A stretch of 48,465 bases of DNA from the NCBI GenBank assembly GCA_016844925.1, contig JAERTI010000053.1, forward strand, positions 1 to 48,465, given 5' to 3'. Source of the DNA: Candidatus Uhrbacteria bacterium. Lineage in GTDB: Bacteria > Patescibacteriota > Patescibacteriia > UBA9934 > GWF2-40-263. Under the pieces are notes generated by a model, which was not told the DNA's origin, made no database searches, and saw nothing but the letters and a program-made list of their open reading frames with translations. Of the stretch, positions 37,000 through 42,792 are shown piece by piece. The position numbers were made by a program, and so were the translations under genes. Numbering within the stretch: position 1 is the first letter of the stretch; the number at the start of each line of letters is the position of its first letter.

Positions 37000-37653
37000 A
37001 TGTTCAGGGATGCTCTTGAGGGAACTGGGGCGTTTGATCCGCCTACGGACAAGGAACGGACGCAGCGTACGCTGCAGTACATCTGGTGTCGTCCTGCGCT
37101 TGATGAGGTGGTGGCTCTGACGGCTGCTGCTCTTCATCGGGAAGTGGACGATGTGCTGACGCAGGATGTCTACGAGCACCTCGACCAGGCCGATGAGATG
37201 CTGAGTGTCTACCAGGGTTCGACGTTGGTCGGTTACATGCTGCTGACATTCCCCCTTGAGGGGCTCGTCTACATCGCCGGCACGATGGTCGACCCAAAGT
37301 TCCATGGCGTCGGCATCAAGGCACGGGCGACGCAGGTGGTCATGAACAGGCACAGCGACCGACGCTACTTCGCCGGCCGCACGCAGTCGTCCATCGTCTG
37401 GGCGAGTGTGACTCGTTCGGCCAAGGTCGTGCTGCCAAGCACGCAGGGGAGGGAGGTCGAGTCCGAGATGGTCGAGATGCGTCAGCGTCTCGTCGAGGGG
37501 CTCGGCATGGACGACGCCATCCACGAAGGATTCTACGGCGGGCCGCTCTACGGTGAGAAGCCCACGCACCGCGACGAAGCGGTGCAGGCCTGGTGGGACA
37601 CCTTCATCAACTTCGAGCGCGGGGACGCCGTGCTCTACATTGCGAGGCTCTAA
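37000..37653 (+). CDS. GC-rich GNAT-like acetyltransferase (217 aa)
   Basis: The middle of the protein looks like the GNAT fold: VYQGSTLVGYMLLTFPLEG (beta2-beta4), VYIAGTMVDPKFHGVGIKARAT in place of the acetyl-CoA loop V-x-P-x-x-(R/Q)-G-x-G, then RYFAGRTQSSIVWASV. The Q/R-x-x-G-x-G/A motif is imperfect (HGVGIK), so substrate and even activity are uncertain. I chose ATG 37000 because AAAGGAG lies 7 nt upstream; an ORF start at 36895 would run through the terminator hairpin. Composition is strongly GC-rich compared with the flanking Fn3-like and DUF2164 genes, suggesting transfer. It carries its own leader and terminator. Confidence 0.75.
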   Translation: MFRDALEGTGAFDPPTDKERTQRTLQYIWCRPALDEVVALTAAALHREVDDVLTQDVYEHLDQADEMLSVYQGSTLVGYMLLTFPLEGLVYIAGTMVDPKFHGVGIKARATQVVMNRHSDRRYFAGRTQSSIVWASVTRSAKVVLPSTQGREVESEMVEMRQRLVEGLGMDDAIHEGFYGGPLYGEKPTHRDEAVQAWWDTFINFERGDAVLYIARL

Positions 37654-37664
37654 GTGGGGCCCTG

Positions 37665-37692
37665 CCGACCAGTACGCAACTGGTCGGTTTTT
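37665..37692 (+). terminator. terminator after the GNAT-like gene
   Basis: A perfect 9-bp stem (37665-37673 with 37679-37687, CCGACCAGT/ACTGGTCGG), ACGCA loop and T5. It overlaps the stop codon of the convergent DUF2164 gene. Confidence 0.88.
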
Positions 37693-37945
37693 ATTTGTCT
37701 GTGAGCAGATCGAGATCTATATTGAGCAATTCGATCCGGTCGGTGAGAAGTTTCTTTGCATCCATGACTCCTTTTTCGAACAAAGGTCTTCCAAGGAGCT
37801 GTAGGTGAAAATCTAAAATCTCTTCTGCAGCAATCAGGCCCATATCCATATCATGATTCTTCTTAAAGAACGTCTGGATGTGTTCAATCGCGTTTGTTCG
37901 CTGCTTGTCTGACAGGGGATCAAAACCTCGTTTTTGCTTGTTCAT
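37691..37945 (-). CDS. DUF2164 family protein (84 aa)
   Basis: Small helical protein matching the DUF2164 pattern: a basic start (MNKQKRGFDPLSDKQRTNAI), EHIQTFFKKNHDMDMGLIAAEEILDFHLQLLGRPLFEKG and a C-terminal helix DAKKLLTDRIELLNIDLD. The function of the family is not established. Composition is that of the resident genome. It is convergent with the GNAT-like gene, its TAA lying in the T-run of that terminator. No strong promoter was recognised upstream. Confidence 0.82.
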   Translation of the reverse strand: MNKQKRGFDPLSDKQRTNAIEHIQTFFKKNHDMDMGLIAAEEILDFHLQLLGRPLFEKGVMDAKKLLTDRIELLNIDLDLLTDK

Positions 37946-38018
37946 AGGTAATCAGAACGATTTGTTAGGCTAACTTTAACACAAAAGACACGGTTACTTT
38001 TTGATGATCCACACCCCC

Positions 38019-38047
38019 TTGCACCTCCTAGAACCCTATGTTATTAT
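38019..38047 (+). promoter_or_regulatory. tRNA-Asp promoter
   Basis: TTGCAC (38019-38024), 17-nt spacer, TATTAT (38042-38047), 27 nt before the tRNA gene. Confidence 0.7.
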
Positions 38048-38074
38048 TTTCGCGCTACAGCAAGTAAACACCTT

Positions 38075-38151
38075 GGACCGGTGGTGTAGCTGGTTAACAC
38101 GTCGCCCTGTCACGGCGAAGATCGCGGGTTCGAATCCCGTCCGGTCCGCCA
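38075..38151 (+). tRNA. tRNA-Asp (anticodon GTC)
   Basis: A full cloverleaf of 77 nt including an encoded CCA. The acceptor stem GGACCGG pairs with CCGGTCC, the anticodon stem TCGCC/GGCGA encloses CTGTCAC with anticodon GTC, and the T-arm has the invariant GGTTCGAATCC. The discriminator is G, as expected for tRNA-Asp. The terminator stem starts inside the CCA. Confidence 0.96.
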
Positions 38152-38187
38152 CGTAAAAACACTGACTTCGGTCAGTGTTTTTACGTG
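38150..38187 (+). terminator. long-stem TTCG-loop terminator after tRNA-Asp
   Basis: A perfect 17-bp inverted repeat (38150-38166 with 38171-38187) capped by TTCG. The central part of the hairpin, about 31 nt, recurs identically at 40966-40998. Confidence 0.88.
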
Positions 38188-38217
38188 CCACGTGGTCGAC
38201 CTGCCCGTTATGTCGAC

Positions 38218-38340
38218 TTTACGTGGCTGTGTCTATGTAGAACGTCAGTGTTCACGTGGCACAGCCATTTTGCACCATTTTCATGTACCGCCTTTACGTG
38301 GCTGTATCTATGAGAACGTCAGTGTTCACGTGGCAAGCCA
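38218..38340 (+). repeat. two degenerate direct repeats (about 49 nt) downstream of tRNA-Asp
   Basis: 38218-38267 and 38293-38340 share TTTACGTGGCTGT, then TCTATG and AGAACGTCAGTGTTCACGTGGCA with only a few differences and a 75-nt period. A third GCCACGTGGTCGAC element just before them (38188-38201) forms an imperfect inverted repeat with GTCGACTTTACGTGGC (38212-38227). The second copy supplies the apparent -35 (TTCACG) of the GIY-YIG gene. Confidence 0.75.
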
Positions 38341-38353
38341 ACAAGTTTACAAT
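38325..38353 (+). promoter_or_regulatory. promoter of the GIY-YIG gene (leaderless type)
   Basis: TTCACG (38325-38330) inside the second direct repeat, 17-nt spacer, TACAAT (38348-38353). The ATG at 38361 is 7 nt after the -10 box. Confidence 0.55.
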
Positions 38354-38360
38354 TGCTGAT

Positions 38361-38618
38361 ATGTTCTACGTTTACGTTCTTGAAAGTGAAAGCTCCGGCA
38401 AATGGTACATCGGTTATTCTTCTGGTTTAAGAAAGAGAATCCAAAGACACAATCAAAGTGGAAACGTCTCAACAGCCAATCGTGGGCCATGGGCACTTAT
38501 TTATTACGAAGCTTATATAGATAAACAAGATGCGCTGGGAAGAGAGAAGTTTTTAAAAAGCGGTTCAGGTTGGAGATTCTTGAAGAAACAGATGAGACAC
38601 TACCTTAATTCTGGGTGA
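38361..38618 (+). CDS. single-domain GIY-YIG endonuclease-like protein (85 aa)
   Basis: The whole protein is one GIY-YIG domain: FYVYVLES at the start (the GIY strand), KWYIGYSSGLRKRIQRHN (the YIG strand with the catalytic Tyr and the following Arg) and a Glu/Lys-containing helix (YIDKQDALGREKFLKSGSGWRFLKKQM) where Glu binds the metal. Such UvrC-like stand-alone domains are frequent in CPR and Bacteroidetes genomes; cellular role unknown. I start at ATG 38361 because the upstream extension to 38256 would translate the direct repeats. Confidence 0.88.
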   Translation: MFYVYVLESESSGKWYIGYSSGLRKRIQRHNQSGNVSTANRGPWALIYYEAYIDKQDALGREKFLKSGSGWRFLKKQMRHYLNSG

Positions 38619-38641
38619 TATAGATTTTTGCAAAAGAAATA

Positions 38642-38700
38642 GCGCACCCACGATCAGCGGAGCCTCACACGAGTGAGCCATTTCCGCTGCGCGAGTGCGC
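38642..38700 (-). terminator. compound hairpin terminator of the 89-aa GC-rich gene
   Basis: Three nested stems (GCGCAC/GTGCGC, CAGCGGA/TCCGCTG, CTCAC/GTGAG) form one 59-nt imperfect hairpin, followed on the minus strand by TATTTCTTTT. A further GTCCC/GGGAC hairpin (38707-38720) reaches the first base of the stop codon. Confidence 0.65.
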
Positions 38701-38719
38701 GAGCATGTCCCGGTTGGGA

Positions 38720-38989
38720 CTACTGGATGAATTCCTGCCAGGCCGGATGATCCTCGGGGATCTCCCAGACCGGGGCGTAGACCATGCCGGTTTGGATGGT
38801 TTCGCCGGTGTCGATGAACTCTCCGCTCTCCAGAGCCTCTGCGGCGAGTGCCTGGTTCTCGGACCAGTTCTTGACCGCGAAGCGTCTCTCGGGGAGCTCA
38901 GTGGACTCACTGGTGACCGTGCTCAGGCGAGCTCTGTCGAACATCACCATCAGCGCCTGGTTTGTGTAGCGTCCGATTCTCGTTCTCAT
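38720..38989 (-). CDS. GC-rich orphan gene, 89 aa, unknown
   Basis: A short acidic protein (MRTRIGRYTNQALMVMF, FAVKNWSENQALAAEALE, YAPVWEIPEDHPAWQEFIQ) with no signal peptide, membrane helix or Cys. I do not recognise the family. The frame is supported by the GC-rich codon pattern, by a near-consensus promoter and by a terminator right after the stop. The ribosome binding site is weak (GGGAT). It differs clearly in composition from the GIY-YIG gene 100 bp away. Confidence 0.65.
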   Translation of the reverse strand: MRTRIGRYTNQALMVMFDRARLSTVTSESTELPERRFAVKNWSENQALAAEALESGEFIDTGETIQTGMVYAPVWEIPEDHPAWQEFIQ

Positions 38990-39048
38990 GTTGATCCCAT
39001 GTGTGGAGGGGGTGGAAGCTGTGAACTAAACGAGTTTACAGACCACCC

Positions 39049-39077
39049 ACTAAATCAGAAAAAATGCTTTTTGTCAA
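39049..39077 (-). promoter_or_regulatory. promoter of the 89-aa GC-rich gene
   Basis: TTGACA (39072-39077), 17-nt spacer beginning AAAAGC, TTTAGT (39049-39054) on the minus strand; predicted leader about 53 nt. Confidence 0.75.
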
Positions 39078-39127
39078 TCCAAACACCCAAAAACAGGCCG
39101 TTTCAGGACTGCCTTCTGGAGCTGTAT

Positions 39128-39215
39128 GGCGTTTTGTTTATAGACAAACCATCTTCCAACCCGTTCAACTACGCCCGTCTGAAAACCTTCACAGCAAGTG
39201 AAGGTTTTTTTGATA
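39128..39215 (+). repeat. degenerate terminator-bearing repeat, copy A
   Basis: About 88 nt that align with 39659-39751. Shared blocks are CTTCC, CCGTTC, ACGCCC and a 3' hairpin with AACCTTC on the left arm, T-run and TTGATA. Here the hairpin is an 11-bp perfect stem (39182-39192 with 39198-39208). No ORF is present upstream on this strand, so copy A may end a small RNA or be a mobile terminator. Confidence 0.55.
39182..39211 (+). terminator. intrinsic terminator in repeat copy A
   Basis: A perfect 11-bp stem AAAACCTTCAC/GTGAAGGTTTT, AGCAA loop, T-run. The plus-strand transcript that it ends is unknown. Confidence 0.8.
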
Positions 39216-39241
39216 TCTTTCTAATTTCTCGTCAATAAATA

Positions 39242-39270
39242 TTGACAAAAAGCCATTTTTATGATAGTTT
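39242..39270 (+). promoter_or_regulatory. promoter of the 96-aa GC-rich gene
   Basis: TTGACA (39242-39247), 17-nt spacer beginning AAAAGCCATTTTT, TAGTTT (39265-39270). The spacer closely resembles that of the 89-aa gene promoter on the other strand. Confidence 0.78.
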
Positions 39271-39308
39271 TGCGCGTCGCAACCCCGCGGCCCCATAGTG
39301 GAGTGCGC

Positions 39309-39599
39309 ATGACCACCCGTCCCTTCCCGACCGTTCAGAGCATCCTCGACGCCTGTACCCAACACGAACACGCCTTCGTTGGCATGGCTGTCCAACGTGC
39401 TGCCGCTGCCCTCATCGAGCAGGGCAAGTTCAAGGCCGATGACGAACCGACCACCGACATCCTGATCCAGATCTACACCTGGATCGGGAAGAGTGCTATG
39501 GCCGATTCGGATCTGCTGATGCTCTCGATGGTCCACCAGACCGGCCAGCCCCTCGACGACGCCATGAACTACGTGCAGGGCCTCGCTCGGGCAGCCTGA
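39309..39599 (+). CDS. GC-rich orphan gene, 96 aa, unknown
   Basis: A soluble, mostly helical protein (FPTVQSILDACTQHEHAFVG, AVQRAAAALIEQGKFKADDE, LDDAMNYVQGLARAA) without recognised domain. GGAG lies 5 nt before ATG 39309, which is preferred over ATG 39261 because the latter falls in the -10 box. Codon use is strongly GC-ending. The unit has its own promoter and terminator and sits alone between GC-poor neighbours. Confidence 0.7.
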   Translation: MTTRPFPTVQSILDACTQHEHAFVGMAVQRAAAALIEQGKFKADDEPTTDILIQIYTWIGKSAMADSDLLMLSMVHQTGQPLDDAMNYVQGLARAA

Positions 39600-39616
39600 G
39601 CCAAGTCACAACCTCG

Positions 39617-39675
39617 CCGCTCACCCAGAGTCGCCACACGGGCTGCTCATCTCTGGTGGGCGGTTTCGTGTTTTA
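39617..39675 (+). terminator. terminator after the 96-aa GC-rich gene
   Basis: A long imperfect stem CCGCTCACC-CAGAG with CTCTGGTGGGCGG (39617-39630 with 39651-39663, one bulge and wobble pairs), then TTTCGTGTTTTA. The loop is about 20 nt. Confidence 0.6.
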
Positions 39676-39751
39676 GTAGGCAAAATGTCTTCCCATCCGT
39701 TCCACGACGCCCCGCAAAAAACCTTCGTTTTACACGGAGGTTTTTTGATAC
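39659..39751 (+). repeat. degenerate terminator-bearing repeat, copy B
   Basis: Aligns with 39128-39215. Its 3' hairpin (39715-39726 with 39734-39745, one G-U pair) has a T-run, and its loop carries the -35 box of the next gene. Confidence 0.55.
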
Positions 39752-39757
39752 TACGAT
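39729..39757 (+). promoter_or_regulatory. promoter of the DUF2200 gene, -35 inside a terminator loop
   Basis: TTTACA (39729-39734), 17-nt spacer, TACGAT (39752-39757). The ATG at 39765 is 7 nt after the -10, so the gene is probably leaderless. Confidence 0.6.
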
Positions 39758-39764
39758 AGGCCAT

Positions 39765-40118
39765 ATGGCGAAACATAGAATCTATACAACCAGCTTCGCA
39801 AGTGTCTACCCTCATTACATTACGAAGGCAAAGAAAAAGGGACGCACGAAAGAGGAGGTGGATGAGATCATTTGTTGGCTTACAGGGTATTCCCAGAGGG
39901 AATTAGAATCCCAAATCAAAAAGGAAACGGATTTTGAAACGTTCTTTGATAAAGCGCCAGAGCTTAACCCTTCACGGCGATTGATCAAAGGAGTGATCTG
40001 TGGGATCAGGGTGGAGGATATGGAACAATCAACCATGAAAGAAATTCGCTATCTAGATAAGTTGATCGATGAGTTGGCAAGGGGGAAGGACATGGAAAAC
40101 ATTTTGCGAAAACCATAA
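39765..40118 (+). CDS. DUF2200 family protein (117 aa)
   Basis: Strong match to the DUF2200 pattern: [69 protein letters not shown] and [18 protein letters not shown]. The family occurs widely in Firmicutes, Bacteroidetes and CPR; its role is not established. Length is normal. Resident-type composition. The nuclease-family gene starts 26 nt after its stop, so the two are probably cotranscribed. Confidence 0.9.
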   Translation: MAKHRIYTTSFASVYPHYITKAKKKGRTKEEVDEIICWLTGYSQRELESQIKKETDFETFFDKAPELNPSRRLIKGVICGIRVEDMEQSTMKEIRYLDKLIDELARGKDMENILRKP

Positions 40119-40143
40119 CCATCAAGTTAATCAGCTTTTTCAC

Positions 40144-40947
40144 ATGAAAGTCATCTCTCTCAATTGCTACGCGGGTATTGTGTATGAACCCCTTCTTGAT
40201 TTTATTCGAGAACATGGGCCAAGCACGGACATTTTTTGTTTTCAAGAAATGGTATCAAGTACTACCTCCGGCAAAATGCTACCGACTGGCGCACGCTCAA
40301 ATCTTTTGCAAGAAATCTTGAAGCTATTACCTGAACATCAGGGGAGCTTTTCAGGAATGCAGGATGGATTCGATACTCAGGAGATTCATGGGGAAGATTT
40401 CTGTTTTGGAGTAGCGATGGTTTGGAAAAAAGATCTGCAGGTCGTTCAGCAAAAAGATTTTTTTATCTATCGTGGAAAGAATCAGCTTGTAGGCAAAGAT
40501 TGGTCAACGCTGGGTTCCACGGCACTTGTTGTGCAGTTTAAGATAGATGGGGGATTATTGACGGTATGTAGTGCTCATGGAACATCGTATCCATCAGATA
40601 AGCTGGATTCACCTGAAAGGATTATGCAATCGCAAAAAATACTTGATGAGGTGGGGGGCTTGGAAGGGGAAAAGATTATCATGGGGGATTTTAACCTCTT
40701 TCCAGAGACGGAAAGCATAAGGTTGTTTGAGAAGGCGGGTTTTAAGAATCTTGTCGTTGATCACGGAATTCAAACAACACGTGGCTCTCATATGCGTGTG
40801 TTATTTCCAGAATATGAAACGGGAAAATATGGATTTCAGGAATTTGCTGATTACACCTTCACTTCACCTGGCATCGATGTTAACCAGTTTCAAGTTCCAG
40901 ATGTACCAATTTCTGATCATCTCCCAATGATACTTGTGACAAAGTAA
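40144..40947 (+). CDS. endonuclease/exonuclease/phosphatase (EEP) family protein (267 aa)
   Basis: Mg-dependent phosphoesterase fold of the exonuclease III/DNase I/sphingomyelinase type. Visible motifs: MKVISLNCYAG at the start (Asn ligand), FCFQEMVSS (metal-binding Glu), IIMGDFNLFPET (Asp/Asn of the active site) and PISDHLPMILVT (catalytic SDH). The substrate cannot be told; it may act on DNA, RNA, lipid or sugar phosphates. I begin at ATG 40144 since the upstream extension to 40069 overlaps the DUF2200 gene in another frame. Ends at a bidirectional terminator. Confidence 0.9.
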   Translation: MKVISLNCYAGIVYEPLLDFIREHGPSTDIFCFQEMVSSTTSGKMLPTGARSNLLQEILKLLPEHQGSFSGMQDGFDTQEIHGEDFCFGVAMVWKKDLQVVQQKDFFIYRGKNQLVGKDWSTLGSTALVVQFKIDGGLLTVCSAHGTSYPSDKLDSPERIMQSQKILDEVGGLEGEKIIMGDFNLFPETESIRLFEKAGFKNLVVDHGIQTTRGSHMRVLFPEYETGKYGFQEFADYTFTSPGIDVNQFQVPDVPISDHLPMILVTK

Positions 40948-40965
40948 CGATTGTTTCCCTCTATC

Positions 40966-40998
40966 TAAAAACACTGACTTCGGTCAGTGTTTTTACGT
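40966..40998. terminator. bidirectional TTCG-loop terminator
   Basis: A 13-bp perfect stem (40966-40978 with 40983-40995) capped by TTCG, identical over about 31 nt to the hairpin after tRNA-Asp. It ends the EEP gene (plus) and the cupin gene (minus). Confidence 0.88.
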
Positions 40999-41020
40999 TA
41001 TGAAACTAACCGGTGTCCGT

Positions 41021-41407
41021 TTATTCCGTTGTTGCTCCGTCAAAGTGCTCCTCTACCTCGTCTGCCTTCGTTGCATGCACAGTGCCGTCTTTGTGTTCTG
41101 GTGGGGAATAGACGGAGTAGAGCTTGAGCTCTTCTGTGCCGGTGTTGGTCACGTTGTGCTCAGTCCCAGCAGGGATCACGATGGCGAAGTCGTCTTTGAC
41201 CTCGTGTTCGACGCCGTCCAGAATCACTTCTGCACTCCCTTGTTCGATGCGGATGAATTGGTCGAGTTCGTGGGTCTCCATGCCGATCTCGTCTCCTGGC
41301 TGGAGGTTCATCAGGACAAGCTGGCTCTTCTTGGTGGTGTAGAGCACTCGCCGGTAGTCCTTATTGTTAAGCGTCGCCTCCTCGATGTTTGTAATATAGC
41401 CTTTCAT
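41021..41407 (-). CDS. cupin domain protein (128 aa)
   Basis: Single-domain cupin beta barrel. Motif 1 is seen as LQPGDEIGMETHELDQFIRIEQG (the expected metal ligands are shifted: only His46 and Glu44 candidates) and motif 2 as VIPAGTEHNVTNTG with His. Very similar proteins (MKGYITNIEEATLNN...YRRVLYT) are common in CPR and other bacteria, with unknown substrate. The C-terminus is rich in His/Glu (PPEHKDGTVHATKADEVEEHFDG). GC content is moderately raised. The message ends at the shared terminator. Confidence 0.88.
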   Translation of the reverse strand: MKGYITNIEEATLNNKDYRRVLYTTKKSQLVLMNLQPGDEIGMETHELDQFIRIEQGSAEVILDGVEHEVKDDFAIVIPAGTEHNVTNTGTEELKLYSVYSPPEHKDGTVHATKADEVEEHFDGATTE

Positions 41408-41442
41408 AGAAGTGTTATCTATCTGTTACCTCAGTAGTATAC

Positions 41443-41472
41443 ACAAATAAAAATCACCCGGCTGGCGGGTGA
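41443..41472 (-). terminator. terminator of the 113-aa gene (repeat copy 1)
   Basis: TCACCCG/CGGGTGA stem (41454-41460 with 41466-41472) followed on the minus strand by TTTTTATTTG. The 30 nt are identical to 41955-41984. A hairpin AGCGG/CCGCT (41476-41496) lies between it and the stop. Confidence 0.85.
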
Positions 41473-41519
41473 AGAAGCGGTTGTGTAGGAGCCGCTCGTC
41501 AAGCTTAGTCTTTTCGGGA

Positions 41520-41861
41520 CTATTCCTTGCTGATCTGAATAATGCCGATCGACTGTGTGTAAGCCGGAAAGGTGCCCATGCGCATGCCGTGGTACGACAC
41601 GTTGCCAATCAAACCGTGCTCAGGGTCTTCCTTGAAGACAATTTGCACCTGATCCTTGTGGTGCGCTGGGTGCACGTAGATGCTTCCGCCTGCTGAGCGG
41701 ATTAGCGTGATCGTCGGGGGTGGGGGCGCCACACTGACCAAACCGGCCTCGGCCATCTTCAGGGCTTGTCCTCCGCAGTATGGGCAAATCGTTGCCGCTG
41801 CATGTTCTCCGCACAGGACTTCACCTCTGCACTCGTCAGAGTTACAGATCTTGATCTTCAC
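41520..41861 (-). CDS. orphan gene with N-terminal zinc-ribbon-like Cys pattern (113 aa)
   Basis: The first 32 residues carry CNSDEC, CGEH and CPYCGG, enough Cys and His to bind one or two zinc ions. The remaining part (VSVAPPPPTITLI, GGSIYVHPAHHKDQVQIVF, IGNVSYHGMRMGTFPAYTQ) is beta-rich and unrecognised. The start is GTG 41861 with only a weak GAGAT upstream. It has its own TTGACA promoter and a terminator identical to that of the next gene. Composition is GC-richer than resident genes. Confidence 0.7.
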   Translation of the reverse strand: MKIKICNSDECRGEVLCGEHAAATICPYCGGQALKMAEAGLVSVAPPPPTITLIRSAGGSIYVHPAHHKDQVQIVFKEDPEHGLIGNVSYHGMRMGTFPAYTQSIGIIQISKE

Positions 41862-41915
41862 ACAGGATCTCAGCTTTGGGCTTTCGCTTGGTTAAGCTCT
41901 GCATTGAGCGACTAC

Positions 41916-41944
41916 AAGGTAGTCAACAATGGCGCTTTTGTCAA
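41916..41944 (-). promoter_or_regulatory. promoter of the 113-aa zinc-ribbon-like gene
   Basis: TTGACA (41939-41944), 17-nt spacer beginning AAAGCGCC, TACCTT (41916-41921) on the minus strand; predicted leader about 47 nt. Confidence 0.7.
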
Positions 41945-41954
41945 TGGGTTAATG

Positions 41955-41984
41955 ACAAATAAAAATCACCCGGCTGGCGGGTGA
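41955..41984 (-). terminator. terminator of the cNMP-binding gene (repeat copy 2)
   Basis: Identical over 30 nt to 41443-41472. A hairpin GAACGGCT/AGCTGTTC (41990-41997 with 42005-42012, one G-U) precedes it, just after the stop codon. Confidence 0.85.
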
Positions 41985-42020
41985 GACGAGAACGGCTACG
42001 TAGAAGCTGTTCTGCTGTGT

Positions 42021-42647
42021 CTAGCGCGGAGCCCCCAGGCGGAGGCGGCGGTCGACGTTGGCGATGGTGGCCATCAGGACGTTGAGGGCCTCGACGGCAG
42101 CGGTGAGCTGCGGAGGGATCCGGTCCAGCTGGTCCATGACGGACGGGTCTCCGTCCATGGCCGCGACCGTGATCTGCGCGTGGCTCTCCTTGATCTGCTC
42201 GAAGATCGCATCGGCGGTCAGGCGCAGGACCTCGATGCCGTTGGTCCACATGGCGACCTTGAGGGCGGGGGTCATGAACTTCGCCAGGTCGGTGTAGCTG
42301 ATGCGCAGGGCCTCGACGGCGCCGTGCGCTCGGAGCGTGGCGCTCCGCTGACGGGTCGGGTCCAGGATGGCCAGCTCGCCGATCAGGTTGCCGACGTCGG
42401 TGATGGGCGGTACGTTGGGGACGGAGTCCACGCGGATGGAACCGCTGGCGAGCACCCAGCACTCGTCGGCGTCGAGCGAGCGCATCTGGCAGATGACGTC
42501 CGACTGCTTCCAGCTGACCGGCGTCGCGCGCTCGGCCATCTCTACGAGCGTTGCCTCATCGAGGTGCTGCCCGAACAGAGAGAGCTTCAGGAGCTCGGTG
42601 CGGGTCGCGAGATCGCCGAGGGTTTCGGCGGTGAAGGACTGGTCCAT
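42021..42647 (-). CDS. GC-rich cyclic-nucleotide-binding-domain protein without DNA-binding domain (208 aa)
   Basis: Residues about 25-130 form a Crp/cNMP-binding-type beta roll; the phosphate-binding cassette reads GNLIGELAILDPTRQRSATLRA, matching G-E-x(2)-L-x(n)-R-x-A-T. After it come only helices (LTADAIFEQIKESHAQ, AAVEALNVLMATIANVDRR) and no helix-turn-helix, so it is not a normal Crp regulator. Ligand unknown. ATG 42647 is preferred because GGAGA stands 9 nt upstream; an ORF from 42764 would include the promoter. Strongly GC-rich codons. Confidence 0.75.
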   Translation of the reverse strand: MDQSFTAETLGDLATRTELLKLSLFGQHLDEATLVEMAERATPVSWKQSDVICQMRSLDADECWVLASGSIRVDSVPNVPPITDVGNLIGELAILDPTRQRSATLRAHGAVEALRISYTDLAKFMTPALKVAMWTNGIEVLRLTADAIFEQIKESHAQITVAAMDGDPSVMDQLDRIPPQLTAAVEALNVLMATIANVDRRLRLGAPR

Positions 42648-42732
42648 GGACAATCTCCGGGTCCAGGGTTTATAGATGAGCCGTTGCGTCGATTGCTCGT
42701 CGCGCGCGCACCGTAGCAGGGCGGTGACACCC

Positions 42733-42764
42733 TGACAAGCTATTCTGTTGTTCGTTACTGACAA
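42733..42764 (-). promoter_or_regulatory. promoter region of the cNMP-binding gene
   Basis: Two candidate arrangements on the minus strand: TTGTCA (42759-42764), 16 nt, TAGCTT (42737-42742); or TTGTCA (42733-42738), 17 nt, TACGGT (42710-42715). A CAGGG/CCCTG hairpin lies in the leader. Confidence 0.45.
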
Positions 42765-42792
42765 AAATGCCTAGATTTGAGGTATTTTGGCT

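Larger units (their letters stand above)
38990..39308. other. gene-free stretch between two GC-rich units
   Basis: 319 bp without a protein gene. It holds the minus-strand promoter and leader of the 89-aa gene, a degenerate repeat ending in a plus-strand terminator, and the plus-strand promoter of the 96-aa gene. Nothing else was recognised. Confidence 0.7.

Noticed and set aside
37961-37971. GTTAGGCTAAC palindrome as an integron attC core (GTTRRRY)
   Set aside because: No matching inverted R box pair at gene-cassette distances and no integron integrase; the GC-rich units do not begin or end with such cores.
38642-38700. Compound hairpin as an attC or phage attachment site
   Set aside because: It lacks the attC core sequences and is followed by a U-rich tract on the minus strand, so a terminator is the simpler reading.
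42180-42716. 178-aa plus-strand frame over the cNMP-binding gene
   Set aside because: Shadow frame; the minus frame has the cNMP cassette, Shine-Dalgarno and terminator.
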